Shown here: piece after piece, positions 8,476-16,350 of the stretch | How positions within the stretch are numbered: position 1 is the stretch's first letter | Layout: the number at the start of each line of letters is the position of its first letter | Translations under genes and position numbers: made by a program | Assembly (NCBI GenBank): GCA_018673955.1 | Contig: JABHBJ010000069.1 | Span: forward strand, 1 to 38,534 | From: Chloroflexota bacterium | Lineage (GTDB): Bacteria; Chloroflexota; Dehalococcoidia; Lucifugimonadales; Lucifugimonadaceae | Direction of reading: 5' to 3' | DNA: 38,534 nt | The notes under the pieces: generated by a model | Database searches by the model: none | What the model was told of the DNA's origin: nothing | The model's input: the letters and a program-made list of their open reading frames with translations, nothing else

Positions 8476-9630
8476 ATGAAAATTACTCGAGTTGATCAGT
8501 TTGCACCGCGTAACCGCACACGACTGATCCGCATATCTACCGACACCGGAATCGAAGGCTGGGCCGAGAGCACTCTCGAAGGCAAGCCTCAAAGCGTTCC
8601 AGCCGCTATCGACGAATTCGCTGAGTACCTCATCGGCAAAGATCCGTTGAGGATCGAACACCACTGGCAGCAGATGTACCGATCCTCGTTCTTCCGAGGC
8701 GGTGCACACAACATGTCAGCAATCGCAGCTATAGACGCTGCACTTTGGGACATCTCAGGCAAGCACTACGATGTTCCGAGCTACATGCTCATGGGTGGCA
8801 ACGTCCGCGACAAGATTCGCGTATACGCTCACTGGGGAATCCGTGATCTTTCCGACGAGGGTCTTGAGCAATCGAGAGACCGTCTCACCATGCTCCAAAA
8901 GAGCGGGTACACCGGCTTCAAAGCTGGGCCGGCTGGCACATGGCGCGCCCACGAGCCACCATCACGTATAGATGAGTTCGTAAAAGCCGCTTATATGATG
9001 CGAGAGTGGGTCGGCGATGATGTTGAGCTAGCTTTCGACTTTCATGGAAAGATGACACCCGGGCTGGCAACCGAGATCTGTCACGAAATCAAAGGCATGC
9101 GACCAATGTTCGTTGAAGAGCCTGTACCACAGGAGAACCCTGACGCGCTCAAGCGAATTCAAGAACAGGTTTCGTTCCCGCTTGCGACAGGCGAACGCCT
9201 TCTATCTCGCTGGGAGTTCCGCGAAGTTATCGAAAAACAGGCAGTTTCGCTGCTTCAACCCGACGTTGCCCACTGTGGTGGTCCGTCTGAACTGAAGCGA
9301 ATCGCCAACTATGCCGAGGTCTACTACCAGCACATCATGCCTCACTGCGCAATCGGACCGTTGGCCCTCGCGGCTTGCATGCTGGTTGACGCAGTAGTTC
9401 CGAACTTCCTGATTCAAGAACAGGTCGATGCCGGTCTCGGTGTCGGACTGCTCAAGAAGCCTTGGGAAGTCAAAGATGGCCACATCGATCTCTGGACAAC
9501 TCCAGGACTCGGTGTCGAACTAGACGAAGCTGAAGCAACCAAGACTTATGACGGTGAAGCCTATGGCTACCACAAGGAACTTGGCGGCGAGTACTACTAC
9601 GACAACGACGGATCGGTCGCCGACTGGTAA
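8476..9630 (+). CDS. Enolase-superfamily dehydratase (galactonate dehydratase-like)
   Basis: This 384-residue protein is a mandelate racemase/muconate lactonizing enzyme-type member of the enolase superfamily. Putative Mg2+ ligands are D188, E214 and E240, with H190 and H290 as acid/base residues. Each sits exactly five positions after the matching residue of E. coli D-galactonate dehydratase as I recall it (D183, H185, E209, E235, H285). This places it in the sugar-acid dehydratase subgroup, removing water from an aldonate to give a 2-keto-3-deoxy acid. The exact sugar acid (galactonate, gluconate, mannonate or another) cannot be decided from sequence. No strong ribosome binding site precedes the ATG. 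A Fe-S aldo/keto reductase follows on the same strand, 255 bases downstream. Confidence 0.88.
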   Translation: MKITRVDQFAPRNRTRLIRISTDTGIEGWAESTLEGKPQSVPAAIDEFAEYLIGKDPLRIEHHWQQMYRSSFFRGGAHNMSAIAAIDAALWDISGKHYDVPSYMLMGGNVRDKIRVYAHWGIRDLSDEGLEQSRDRLTMLQKSGYTGFKAGPAGTWRAHEPPSRIDEFVKAAYMMREWVGDDVELAFDFHGKMTPGLATEICHEIKGMRPMFVEEPVPQENPDALKRIQEQVSFPLATGERLLSRWEFREVIEKQAVSLLQPDVAHCGGPSELKRIANYAEVYYQHIMPHCAIGPLALAACMLVDAVVPNFLIQEQVDAGLGVGLLKKPWEVKDGHIDLWTTPGLGVELDEAEATKTYDGEAYGYHKELGGEYYYDNDGSVADW

Positions 9631-9663
9631 GTCTTACCGGCTAGCTCTATCGAAACAACCGAG

Positions 9664-9695
9664 CCCCTTCTCCCTCTCAGGGAGAGGGTTGGGGT
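9664..9695. repeat. Palindromic intergenic repeat
   Basis: CCCTCTC (9672-9678) pairs with GAGAGGG (9682-9688) around a 3-base loop, and outer CCCC (9664-9667) can pair with GGGG (9691-9694). It is not followed by a T run, so it is not a normal terminator. Related CTCTCC/GGAGAG sequence recurs at 12505-12612, suggesting a REP-like family. Confidence 0.5.
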
Positions 9696-9885
9696 ATGGG
9701 TCAAAACGATCAACAGCACACATCCGATTTCCCGAGCGAATGCAGCCGAAGCCGGGGGACATGGTCTGGGTTAGCGCTAAACGTCAGGGCTACACAATCC
9801 ATCGGCAGCAAACAAATCGCTCGCAATACGCCCACACAAAGTCGTAACATGTGCCCATCAACACCTTCTTTACGGAGACTCTCAG
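9696..9885. other. Intergenic stretch before the Fe-S aldo/keto reductase
   Basis: Together with the palindromic repeat at 9664-9695 this makes a 255-base gap. I see no gene in it. The only visible signals are the repeat at the left end and the GGAG ribosome binding site near 9874 for the aldo/keto reductase. Confidence 0.5.
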
Positions 9886-10983
9886 ATGAAAATGCGCCCT
9901 CTTGGATCGACCGGACTCAACGTTGCTCCAATCGGACTCGGTGCCGCTCAACTCGGCTCCTCCGAGTACGATCACGCTAAAGACGTGGTCTTCAAAGCAC
10001 TCGATCTCGGGGTGAATTACTTCGACACGGCACGTGGCTACTGGGATTCTGAGATCAAGCTAGGCAAAGCACTCAAGGGCGAGCGCGAAAACGTAATCGT
10101 TTCATCGAAGACAACCGGAAAGACCAAAGCAGAGGCTGCTCAGCACATCGATGAGTCACTTGCTAGGCTCCAGACCGACTACATCGATAACTATCATCTC
10201 CACGCCTTAAGCGATCTCGACGATGTTGATGTTCGAATGGGCGGACCGCTTGAAGCGCTTCTCGAAGCACGCGAAGCCGGGAAAATACGCCACATTGGCG
10301 TCACGGGTCACACGTTCCCATCGGTGCTTATCGCTGCCTTAAAGCGATTCAAGTTCGATACTTTCCTCGTGCCTTTGAACATCGTCGAGCGCGAGCCGCT
10401 TGCCGAACTCATTCCACTCGCACTAGAAACCAAGCTCGGCGTAACGATCATGAAACCGGTCGCCACGGGACTTCTCCCAGCTCCCCTTGCGCTGAAATGG
10501 CTCATGAACCAGCCAATAGCAGTCGCCGTACCAGGAGCCACTACTGCTGCCGAAATGGAACAGAACGTAAGCATTGGCGCACTCGACGACTACACACTCT
10601 CAGCTTCTGAAGAAGCAGAGGTCGCAAAGTGGGCTCTTGATCTAGCAACTGATCGCTGCCGCATCTGCATGGAATGCATGCCCTGCCCTTCGGATATCGG
10701 AATCCCCGGCACGCTCGGCACCGACGTTATGTACAACCACTACCGCTCGATGGGATCAGTAAAGTTCGCCGAGTTCCCTTGGGAATTGTCACGGGTTGAA
10801 GACGAGTGGAAAGACCGCGAAGCAACTATCGCCAAGATCGACGATCACGCCGCCTGTGATTCGTGCATGCAGTGCGAGTCACGCTGCCCATACGGACTTC
10901 CAATCGTATCGATGCTCCGAACCATGTCGCCAAATATGAAAGACATGCTCGACATCTGGTCAAAGCAAGGCTCGAAAGTTTAG
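9886..10983 (+). CDS. Aldo/keto reductase with C-terminal Fe-S domain
   Basis: A 365-residue fusion of an aldo/keto reductase barrel (about residues 1-255) and a cysteine-rich tail. The reductase tetrad is visible as D47, Y52, K75 and H106 (or H104). The tail has two candidate [4Fe-4S] motifs: C258, C261, C264 and C267, then C324, C327, C330 and C334 followed by proline. Such ferredoxin-like tails mark an AKR subgroup that may exchange electrons with Fe-S carriers rather than relying only on NADPH; that role is inferred. Substrate is unknown. GGAG precedes the ATG with good spacing. It follows the sugar-acid dehydratase gene and converges closely with the amidase gene (21-base gap). Confidence 0.87.
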   Translation: MKMRPLGSTGLNVAPIGLGAAQLGSSEYDHAKDVVFKALDLGVNYFDTARGYWDSEIKLGKALKGERENVIVSSKTTGKTKAEAAQHIDESLARLQTDYIDNYHLHALSDLDDVDVRMGGPLEALLEAREAGKIRHIGVTGHTFPSVLIAALKRFKFDTFLVPLNIVEREPLAELIPLALETKLGVTIMKPVATGLLPAPLALKWLMNQPIAVAVPGATTAAEMEQNVSIGALDDYTLSASEEAEVAKWALDLATDRCRICMECMPCPSDIGIPGTLGTDVMYNHYRSMGSVKFAEFPWELSRVEDEWKDREATIAKIDDHAACDSCMQCESRCPYGLPIVSMLRTMSPNMKDMLDIWSKQGSKV

Positions 10984-11004
10984 CCCTGCTCCGACCCTGA
11001 GACC

Positions 11005-12441
11005 CTAGGAAACCGTCGGCCGAGTGCCGCTCCACGGTCGAGCGATTTCGAACGCTCGACTGCCCCGGTAAACGGTCGCATCGTCGTCATACGCACCAAT
11101 GATCTGCAAGCCAACCGGCATGCCGACCTCGCCAAATCCAACCGGAATCGAAGATGCCGGGTTGAACGAGGAATTGAAGACCATTGTGAAAGGTATAGCT
11201 CCGTAGTTAATTCCTGCCATCTCGTCGTCATTGCTCTTGGTGCCAATCTGCGAAGGCGGGTTTAAATGCGGCCAAGCAACTGCAGCATTAGTCGGCGCGA
11301 GCACGAGGTCGTAGTCTTCAAATAGCTGGTGCATTTTCAGTTGAAGATTCTGCACGTCTCGTAGCGCCGCCGAAACATCAGCGCCAGTAAGCGTTTTGCC
11401 ATGACTAATCATATCGAGTGTGTAAGGCATCAGGTCTTCAGGTCGCTCTTCGGCGAGATGACCGTACATTGCGACCTGCCCTGCGGTCCAGAGCGTCCAC
11501 CAAGCGTCACGTGGTATCGGGTCGAACTTGATATCCACCGGTTCGACGTTCGCACCAAGCTCGCTAAATGCCGACCATGATTCCTCCACCGCAGCAGAAA
11601 CGTCGAGGTTCACATCTGAAATTCCGAGCGTCATCGTCGTGCCGATTCGCATACCTTTGACGCCGTCTTCGAGGTGCGCCAAATAGTCGGGGACTTCAGC
11701 CTTCACAGAGCCGGGATCGCGGGCATCGAACCCGGCAAGAGCCTGGTTCAAGATCGCCGAATCGCGCACATCGTTCGACATCGGGCCACTCGTTCCAGCC
11801 GAGTTGTAAGCCGGTTTAGCCTGTCCGCCAAATCTAGGGATGCGCCCGTGCGTTGGCTTGTGACCGAATATTCCGCAGAACGAAGCCGGGAGTCGCACAG
11901 AGCCCCCGCCGTCAGAACCAGTACCTATCGAACACATACCTGAAGCTATCGCAGCAGCAGTTCCGCCACTTGAACCACCCGGCATTCGCGTCGGGTCCCA
12001 CGGGTTGTTGCAAGTTGGCGCAACATTAGTGAATGTCTCTTCACGATTGCCGAACTCAGGTGTATTCGTCTTGCCTAAGATCACCGCGCCAGACGCTCGC
12101 AGTCGCTCGACAGCAACGGAATCGTAATCAGGTATCCAATCCTCGAAGAACGTGCTTCCAAGAGTTGTACGAAGTCCTTTGGTGACTTCAAGATCCTTAA
12201 CAGCGATAGGAACACCGTGCAACGGCCCGGGTGCCGATCCGCTGGCAAGTGACTCGTCGGCAGCCTTGGCCGCAGCCAAAGCGCCTTGCTCATCGAGAGT
12301 GATGAATGCGTTCAGCTGAGGCTCCAACTCGGCGATGCGGCGTAGTGAAGCCTTGGTCATTTCAACCGACGAAATTTCGCCATCAACAATCATCTGACGC
12401 TGTTTGTGCGCCGGGGTAAACATCAACTCACGATCGTTCAT
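11005..12441 (-). CDS. Amidase (amidase signature family)
   Basis: A 478-residue amidase signature enzyme, hydrolysing an amide (or aryl-amide) to a carboxylate. The Ser-cisSer-Lys triad is visible: K82 in PIAVKD, S157 in the GGSSGG block and S181 in GSDGGGSVRLP. The 24-residue spacing of the two serines is as in other family members. The length fits stand-alone amidases and is close to GatA, but no gatB or gatC lies nearby and the C-terminal half does not look like GatA, so a catabolic amidase is more likely. The ATG at 12441 is preceded by a weak AGG. The gene lies downstream of an SDR gene with a repeat-rich gap between them. Confidence 0.88.
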   Translation of the reverse strand: MNDRELMFTPAHKQRQMIVDGEISSVEMTKASLRRIAELEPQLNAFITLDEQGALAAAKAADESLASGSAPGPLHGVPIAVKDLEVTKGLRTTLGSTFFEDWIPDYDSVAVERLRASGAVILGKTNTPEFGNREETFTNVAPTCNNPWDPTRMPGGSSGGTAAAIASGMCSIGTGSDGGGSVRLPASFCGIFGHKPTHGRIPRFGGQAKPAYNSAGTSGPMSNDVRDSAILNQALAGFDARDPGSVKAEVPDYLAHLEDGVKGMRIGTTMTLGISDVNLDVSAAVEESWSAFSELGANVEPVDIKFDPIPRDAWWTLWTAGQVAMYGHLAEERPEDLMPYTLDMISHGKTLTGADVSAALRDVQNLQLKMHQLFEDYDLVLAPTNAAVAWPHLNPPSQIGTKSNDDEMAGINYGAIPFTMVFNSSFNPASSIPVGFGEVGMPVGLQIIGAYDDDATVYRGSRAFEIARPWSGTRPTVS

Positions 12442-12504
12442 ATTTCTCGCTACCTGAATCTTTATCTTGCTACCTGTTTCGAACTCAACGTTAGTTGAGC
12501 TTTC

Positions 12505-12612
12505 AAATCCTCTCCTTAGGGAGAGGATTTAGGTGAGGGTTGGTAGAGGTATATTCAAGATGAACGGAACACCCTCTACGCGTCCCGATCCGCTCCCGCT
12601 AGGAGAGGGAGT
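12505..12612. repeat. Imperfect palindromic repeat element
   Basis: The left part contains a perfect 11-bp hairpin (12505-12515 with 12520-12530, loop TTAG). Its right-hand continuation, through GTAGAGG near 12543, resembles the reverse complement of about 12571-12612, with CCTCTCC and CCTCTAC cores recurring inverted. The arms are about 40 bases with an unrelated centre, like a paired REP or short MITE-like element. No transposase is present and no T run makes it a terminator. Confidence 0.45.
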
Positions 12613-12622
12613 TCTCACCGGC

Positions 12623-13465
12623 TCAGTCAAAAGCCGCCCCACCGTTCACGTTGATTGCTTGGCCTGTTATTTCCTTCGAGTCGTCTGACGACAAGAACGC
12701 CACGCACTTCCCAATGTCCTCAGGAGTCTGTTCTCGACCCAACGGCATAATCGCCTTGATCTGGTCGATGAAAATCTCGTAAGGCGTCATCTCAGCAAAA
12801 TCTGGATTCAAATCCTTGTGGTTCTGAGCAATCGCCTGCCACATCGGCGTCCACAACCTACCCGGGCAGACAGCGTTCACGTTGATGTTGTACGAACCGA
12901 GCTCCATCGCCAGCAAGTGTGTGTACTGAATCGCCGCCGCCTTCGACACCAAATACGGGTGCTGAGCGTTCCCTCGCCCCTTGTCGCCAACGCCACGAGG
13001 CTTGCGACCACCGTGTGACGCGATAACAACAATCTTGCCCTGCTCGCGGTCTTTCATGTGCTCTTTCACAGCGTCGGTCGTGTTCGTCATTCCCTGCACG
13101 TTCACAGCGAACGTCATATCCCAATCCTGCTTGGTGAAATCTTTGCGTTCGGCGAAACCACGACCACCGATAACACCGGCGTTCGGCACACAAATATCGA
13201 TGCCGCCGAGTTCAGAGATCGTCCTACCAGCAAAATGATCCAATGATTCGGGATCGGTAACGTCAACCGCTCCCGAAATCGCTTTACCACCAGCGGTGTT
13301 GATTGCATTCGCAGTCTCTTCAGCAGCAGCGCCATCGAGATCACACACAGCCACAACGGCTCCCCGTTCAACAAGCACATTTGCGATTCCCACGCCGATG
13401 CCGCGTCCTGCGCCAGTTATCAGCGCTACCTTGTCCTGCAGTTGTCCTGCCATCACACTAGCCAT
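12623..13465 (-). CDS. Short-chain dehydrogenase/reductase
   Basis: An NAD(P)-dependent oxidoreductase of the classical SDR family, 280 residues from the chosen start. It shows the nucleotide motif TGAGRGIG, an acidic residue after the second strand (CDLDG) suggesting NAD preference, NAG in the central strand, the serine of the ASHGG block and the YLVSK active-site motif. An in-frame extension runs to 13558, but AGGAG at 13476-13480, ten bases from the ATG at 13465, and the usual SDR N-terminus favour this start. The substrate is unknown. It is upstream of the amidase gene on the same strand and divergent from glyS. Confidence 0.87.
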   Translation of the reverse strand: MASVMAGQLQDKVALITGAGRGIGVGIANVLVERGAVVAVCDLDGAAAEETANAINTAGGKAISGAVDVTDPESLDHFAGRTISELGGIDICVPNAGVIGGRGFAERKDFTKQDWDMTFAVNVQGMTNTTDAVKEHMKDREQGKIVVIASHGGRKPRGVGDKGRGNAQHPYLVSKAAAIQYTHLLAMELGSYNINVNAVCPGRLWTPMWQAIAQNHKDLNPDFAEMTPYEIFIDQIKAIMPLGREQTPEDIGKCVAFLSSDDSKEITGQAINVNGGAAFD

Positions 13466-13585
13466 AATTCGTAAACTCCTCGGTCCTCTGTTTGTCCTAG
13501 AGAAATATGTCCTAAAGAAAACGGCACACATGCCTTTGATGGGCGAATCATAAATCACAGGAATTCCTCTTGCAGACGAATTCGA

Positions 13586-13614
13586 CTGTCATTCTCACGT
13601 TCCAACTGTAGAAT
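13586..13614 (+). promoter_or_regulatory. Candidate promoter of glyS
   Basis: CTGTCA (13586-13591, four of six matches to TTGACA) and TAGAAT (13609-13614, five of six to TATAAT) are separated by 17 bases. Transcription would start near 13621, right at the hairpin of the glyS leader. Confidence 0.35.
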
Positions 13615-13621
13615 TTAGTGA

Positions 13622-13649
13622 GCGTCCGCAGCCTGCGGGCGCATTTTTT
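13622..13649 (+). terminator. Terminator-like hairpin in the glyS leader
   Basis: A 9-bp stem with one G-T pair (13622-13630 with 13634-13642, loop GCC) is followed by A and six T residues. It sits 43 bases before the glyS ATG. A second 6-bp hairpin (CACGTC 13657-13662 with GACGTG 13668-13673) lies between it and the ribosome binding site at 13681. No plus-strand gene ends just upstream, so an attenuator or a 5'-end protective hairpin are both possible. Confidence 0.5.
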
Positions 13650-13692
13650 ATGTGGACACGTCAGCCCGACGTGGACTGCAGGAGCAATTCAA

Positions 13693-15030
13693 ATGGCCAA
13701 GCGCACTCTTACCGGCACTTCCCTCGACACCCTTGTTTCACTCGCTAAGCGACGTGGATTCGTATTCCAGAGCTCCGAAATCTACGGGGGACTCTCGAGT
13801 GTTTGGGATTACGGCCCCGTTGGAGTTGAACTCAAACGCAACGTAAAAGACGTTTGGTGGAAGTCTATGGTGCGCGAACGTGACGACGTTGTCGGCATGG
13901 ACGCGTCGATTCTTATGCACCCCGATATCTGGGTGGCGTCAGGTCACGTCGACAGCTTTTCCGACCCGCTCGTCGAATGTCAGGAATGCAACCGTCGATT
14001 CCGTCAGGATCAGCTCGATAGCGAAGCCTGCCCAAACTGTGGCGGTGCCTTTGGTGAACCTCGACAGTTCAACCTGATGTTCAAGACATTCTTGGGCCCT
14101 GTTGAAGACTCCAGCGCAACCGTATACCTACGACCCGAAACTGCTCAGGCGATTTTTGTGAACTTCGAGAACGTGCAGACCACCTCTCGCAAGAAAATTC
14201 CGTTCGGTATCGCACAGCTAGGTAAGTCGTTCCGAAACGAGATCACTCCCGGTAACTTCACATTCCGAACTCGTGAGTTCGAGCAGATGGAACTTGAATT
14301 CTTCTGCGAGCCCGGCACCGACGAAGAGTGGCACGACTACTGGATGAACTTCTCAATGGATTGGTTCAAAAAGTACGGCATACGCGGTGAAAAGCTTTTG
14401 CTTCGCAACCACGAAGCCGACGAACTCCCTCACTACTCGAAGGCATCTGCCGACGTCGAGTACGAATTCCCCTGGGGTTGGGGTGAGCTCGAAACAATTT
14501 CAAACCGAACCGATTTCGACCTGAAAGCCCACGCTGAGAAGAGCGGAAAAGACCTTTCCTACTTCGACGATCAAAAGAAGGAACGATACGTTCCGTTCGT
14601 CGTCGAGCCTTCTATGGGTGCCGATCGTTCAGCACTCGCATTCCTCGCTGATGCCTACGACGAAGAGGGCGAAGGCAAGGAAATGCGGGTTGTTCTGCGC
14701 TTCCATCCCGACATCGCGCCGTTCCAAGTCGCAGTACTTCCGCTTTCGAAGAAGGACACGTTAAGTCCGACAGCGAAACGCGTACACGACCTGTTACGTC
14801 CACACTTCAACACGCAGTACGACGACACACAGAGCATTGGCCGACGCTACCGCCGCCAAGACGAAATCGGCACGCCGTTATGCGTAACAGTCGACTTCGA
14901 CACTCTTGACGATGATTCAGTCACGATTCGAAACCGAGACACGATGGAGCAGATTCGAATCCCAATTGAAAATCTCGAATCGGCGATACGCGATTTGCTA
15001 AACCAAATGCGTGCCGACGCCCAGGGATAG
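13693..15030 (+). CDS. glyS: Glycyl-tRNA synthetase, single-chain class II type
   Basis: Charges tRNA-Gly with glycine using ATP. This is the homodimeric (alpha2) class IIa form, not the alpha2beta2 form, and is about 445 residues. Motif 2 ([10 protein letters not shown] and the following [14 protein letters not shown]) spans residues 180-204, and motif 3 is GADR at 309-312. A CxxC...CxxC zinc-ribbon pattern is seen at C96, C99, C113 and C116. The C-terminal anticodon-binding domain starts near residue 340. I chose the ATG at 13693 because GGAG lies at 13681-13684; the in-frame extension to a GTG at 13618 runs through the leader hairpins and is unlikely. The symbol glyS is the common name for this form; glyQS is also used. 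Confidence 0.95.
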   Translation: MAKRTLTGTSLDTLVSLAKRRGFVFQSSEIYGGLSSVWDYGPVGVELKRNVKDVWWKSMVRERDDVVGMDASILMHPDIWVASGHVDSFSDPLVECQECNRRFRQDQLDSEACPNCGGAFGEPRQFNLMFKTFLGPVEDSSATVYLRPETAQAIFVNFENVQTTSRKKIPFGIAQLGKSFRNEITPGNFTFRTREFEQMELEFFCEPGTDEEWHDYWMNFSMDWFKKYGIRGEKLLLRNHEADELPHYSKASADVEYEFPWGWGELETISNRTDFDLKAHAEKSGKDLSYFDDQKKERYVPFVVEPSMGADRSALAFLADAYDEEGEGKEMRVVLRFHPDIAPFQVAVLPLSKKDTLSPTAKRVHDLLRPHFNTQYDDTQSIGRRYRRQDEIGTPLCVTVDFDTLDDDSVTIRNRDTMEQIRIPIENLESAIRDLLNQMRADAQG

Positions 15031-15054
15031 CCAATAAATAGTTCAAACGTTTAG

Positions 15055-15113
15055 AGGAACAGCCGGCGTTTGGTGTGCGTAGAACTTAACAAGCACCAAA
15101 CGCTCGGCCTCCT
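15055..15113 (+). other. Long hairpin between glyS and the thioredoxin gene
   Basis: CGTTTGGTG (15067-15075) pairs perfectly with CACCAAACG (15094-15102). The stem extends through GCCG/CGGC (15062-15065, 15105-15108) and AGGA/TCCT (15055-15058, 15110-15113) with small internal loops. No T run follows, so it is either a leader structure of the downstream lipoprotein gene or a 3' end structure of the glyS message. Confidence 0.5.
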
Positions 15114-15228
15114 AGACGAGAACACCAAGAACCCGATCGCGCCGTTATCGGCATTAGCACATCAAATCTTTAACTCCTTGCCAATAACTATCATTGGTAA
15201 AACCATCTCGATGGACCATATTTCCAAC

Positions 15229-15798
15229 ATGACAACCACTACCTCCAACCGCAAGCGCACACTCAACCGCTTATGGCTGCTCACTTTGATCGGCATCGTC
15301 GCCATAGCGGCGGTTGCATGTGGCAGCGATGACGACGCCAAATCGATTGCGGAAGTTGCTGCTGGTGGGTCGAACGTAGAAGTTGGAACTGCTCCCGACG
15401 TCACTGGCGAGACATTCACACATGGCGATTTCAGTCTCGACCAACACGAAGGCAAACCTGTGTTGATTAACTTCTGGTTCCCATCATGCCCACCCTGCCG
15501 AGCTGAAATGCCCGACCTCCAGGCAGCATATGAGAAGTACGGAGACGACGTAGCGTTCATCGGGGTACAGCAACTCGGGCTCGATTCAGGCGCCAACGGG
15601 CAAGCATTCCTCCGTGAACTTGGCGTCGACTACCCGAACATGCCCGATCTAAAGTCCACTGTGCAATTCGAGTACGAAGTTTTCTCGTTCCCGAGCACGA
15701 TCTTTCTAGACAAAAACCACAACATCGCCCGAAAGTGGACTGGCATCATCGGCGAAGAACAACTCGGCGAGCAGCTCGACGCCCTATTGGCTGGTTAG
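15229..15798 (+). CDS. TlpA/ResA-like thioredoxin-fold lipoprotein
   Basis: A membrane-anchored thiol-disulfide oxidoreductase of the TlpA/ResA/AhpC-TSA type, about 190 residues. It has a lysine/arginine-rich N-terminus, a hydrophobic stretch and a lipobox ending AVAC, with the lipidated cysteine at residue 31. The thioredoxin active site is FPSCPPC, with C87 and C90, within the block PVLINFWFP that is typical of TlpA. Such proteins reduce disulfides outside the membrane, often for cytochrome c maturation or copper-centre assembly; the partner here is unknown. An in-frame TTG extension to 15070 crosses a strong hairpin and would spoil the signal peptide. The ATG at 15211 is an alternative start. 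A CopD-like gene follows. Confidence 0.85.
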   Translation: MTTTTSNRKRTLNRLWLLTLIGIVAIAAVACGSDDDAKSIAEVAAGGSNVEVGTAPDVTGETFTHGDFSLDQHEGKPVLINFWFPSCPPCRAEMPDLQAAYEKYGDDVAFIGVQQLGLDSGANGQAFLRELGVDYPNMPDLKSTVQFEYEVFSFPSTIFLDKNHNIARKWTGIIGEEQLGEQLDALLAG

Positions 15799-15858
15799 AG
15801 ACCGAAACACCCGGTCAGCAGCGAACCACCCGCAAGACCTTGATGGCATAATCGCTCC

Positions 15859-16350
15859 ATGTTTGGAGATATAGCAGCCGGCGATTGGATCATGTTGATC
15901 GTGCGATGGGCCCACGCAATTGGTGCCGTCGCATGGATCGGGGGAAGCGCGTTCTTCGCCTTCGTGCTTCGCCCTGTCGAAAGAGCGAATCCCGACCTTG
16001 TTCGACCAGTATTGAGACCTCTCGGTTCGGTCTATCGCGAACTCGTCGATATTTCGGTGATAGCGATCATTATCACCGGTCTAATTCTGATGTTCGACCG
16101 CCTGACCGGCAACGACGCTACAGCAGCGTGGTTCATCGTCCTGGGCGTAAAACTAGCGCTGGCAATCTGGATGTTCTACTTGGTTTGGCACTTTCGGCAG
16201 TCTGATTTCGACCCCATTGAACAACCAAAGGGATTCGCCGCTCGCCTATCGTGGCTCATCGGATACAACGCCATGTTGTTCTTCGGCGTCATCGTATTCT
16301 TCCTAGCGTCGATCCTGAGAGTCCTCTTCGAAAACTCAATTGCAAGCTAA
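15859..16350 (+). CDS. CopD-like integral membrane protein
   Basis: The 163-residue protein has four hydrophobic segments (roughly residues 10-32, 60-80, 88-110 and 128-156). The first carries WAHAIGAVAWIGGSAFF, a pattern seen in CopD (copper resistance D) and related four-helix membrane domains; the histidine may bind a cofactor or metal. Assignment is to the broad CopD-like group, not a proven copper transporter. It follows the thioredoxin lipoprotein by 60 bases and may share a transcript. Its stop codon overlaps the stop of folK on the other strand by four bases. Confidence 0.65.
   Translation: MFGDIAAGDWIMLIVRWAHAIGAVAWIGGSAFFAFVLRPVERANPDLVRPVLRPLGSVYRELVDISVIAIIITGLILMFDRLTGNDATAAWFIVLGVKLALAIWMFYLVWHFRQSDFDPIEQPKGFAARLSWLIGYNAMLFFGVIVFFLASILRVLFENSIAS

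Noticed and set aside
11005-12441. GatA subunit of aspartyl/glutamyl-tRNA amidotransferase
   Set aside because: The amidase triad is shared, but no gatB or gatC is nearby and the C-terminal half does not show GatA-like blocks; a stand-alone amidase fits better.
12505-12530. Terminator for the neighbouring genes
   Set aside because: The 11-bp hairpin has no T run on either strand and lies upstream of the amidase start, so it is better read as part of a repeat.
12623-13558. Longer version of the SDR starting at 13558
   Set aside because: The extra 31 residues lie before a good AGGAG ribosome binding site and do not match the SDR N-terminus; the ATG at 13465 is preferred.
13618-13692. N-terminal extension of glycyl-tRNA synthetase from a GTG
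   Set aside because: It would be translated through two leader hairpins and a T run, and GGAG sits just before the ATG at 13693.
13560-13692. T-box riboswitch before glyS
   Set aside because: A terminator hairpin is present but no T-box consensus sequence or long specifier-loop leader can be seen in the 130 bases available.
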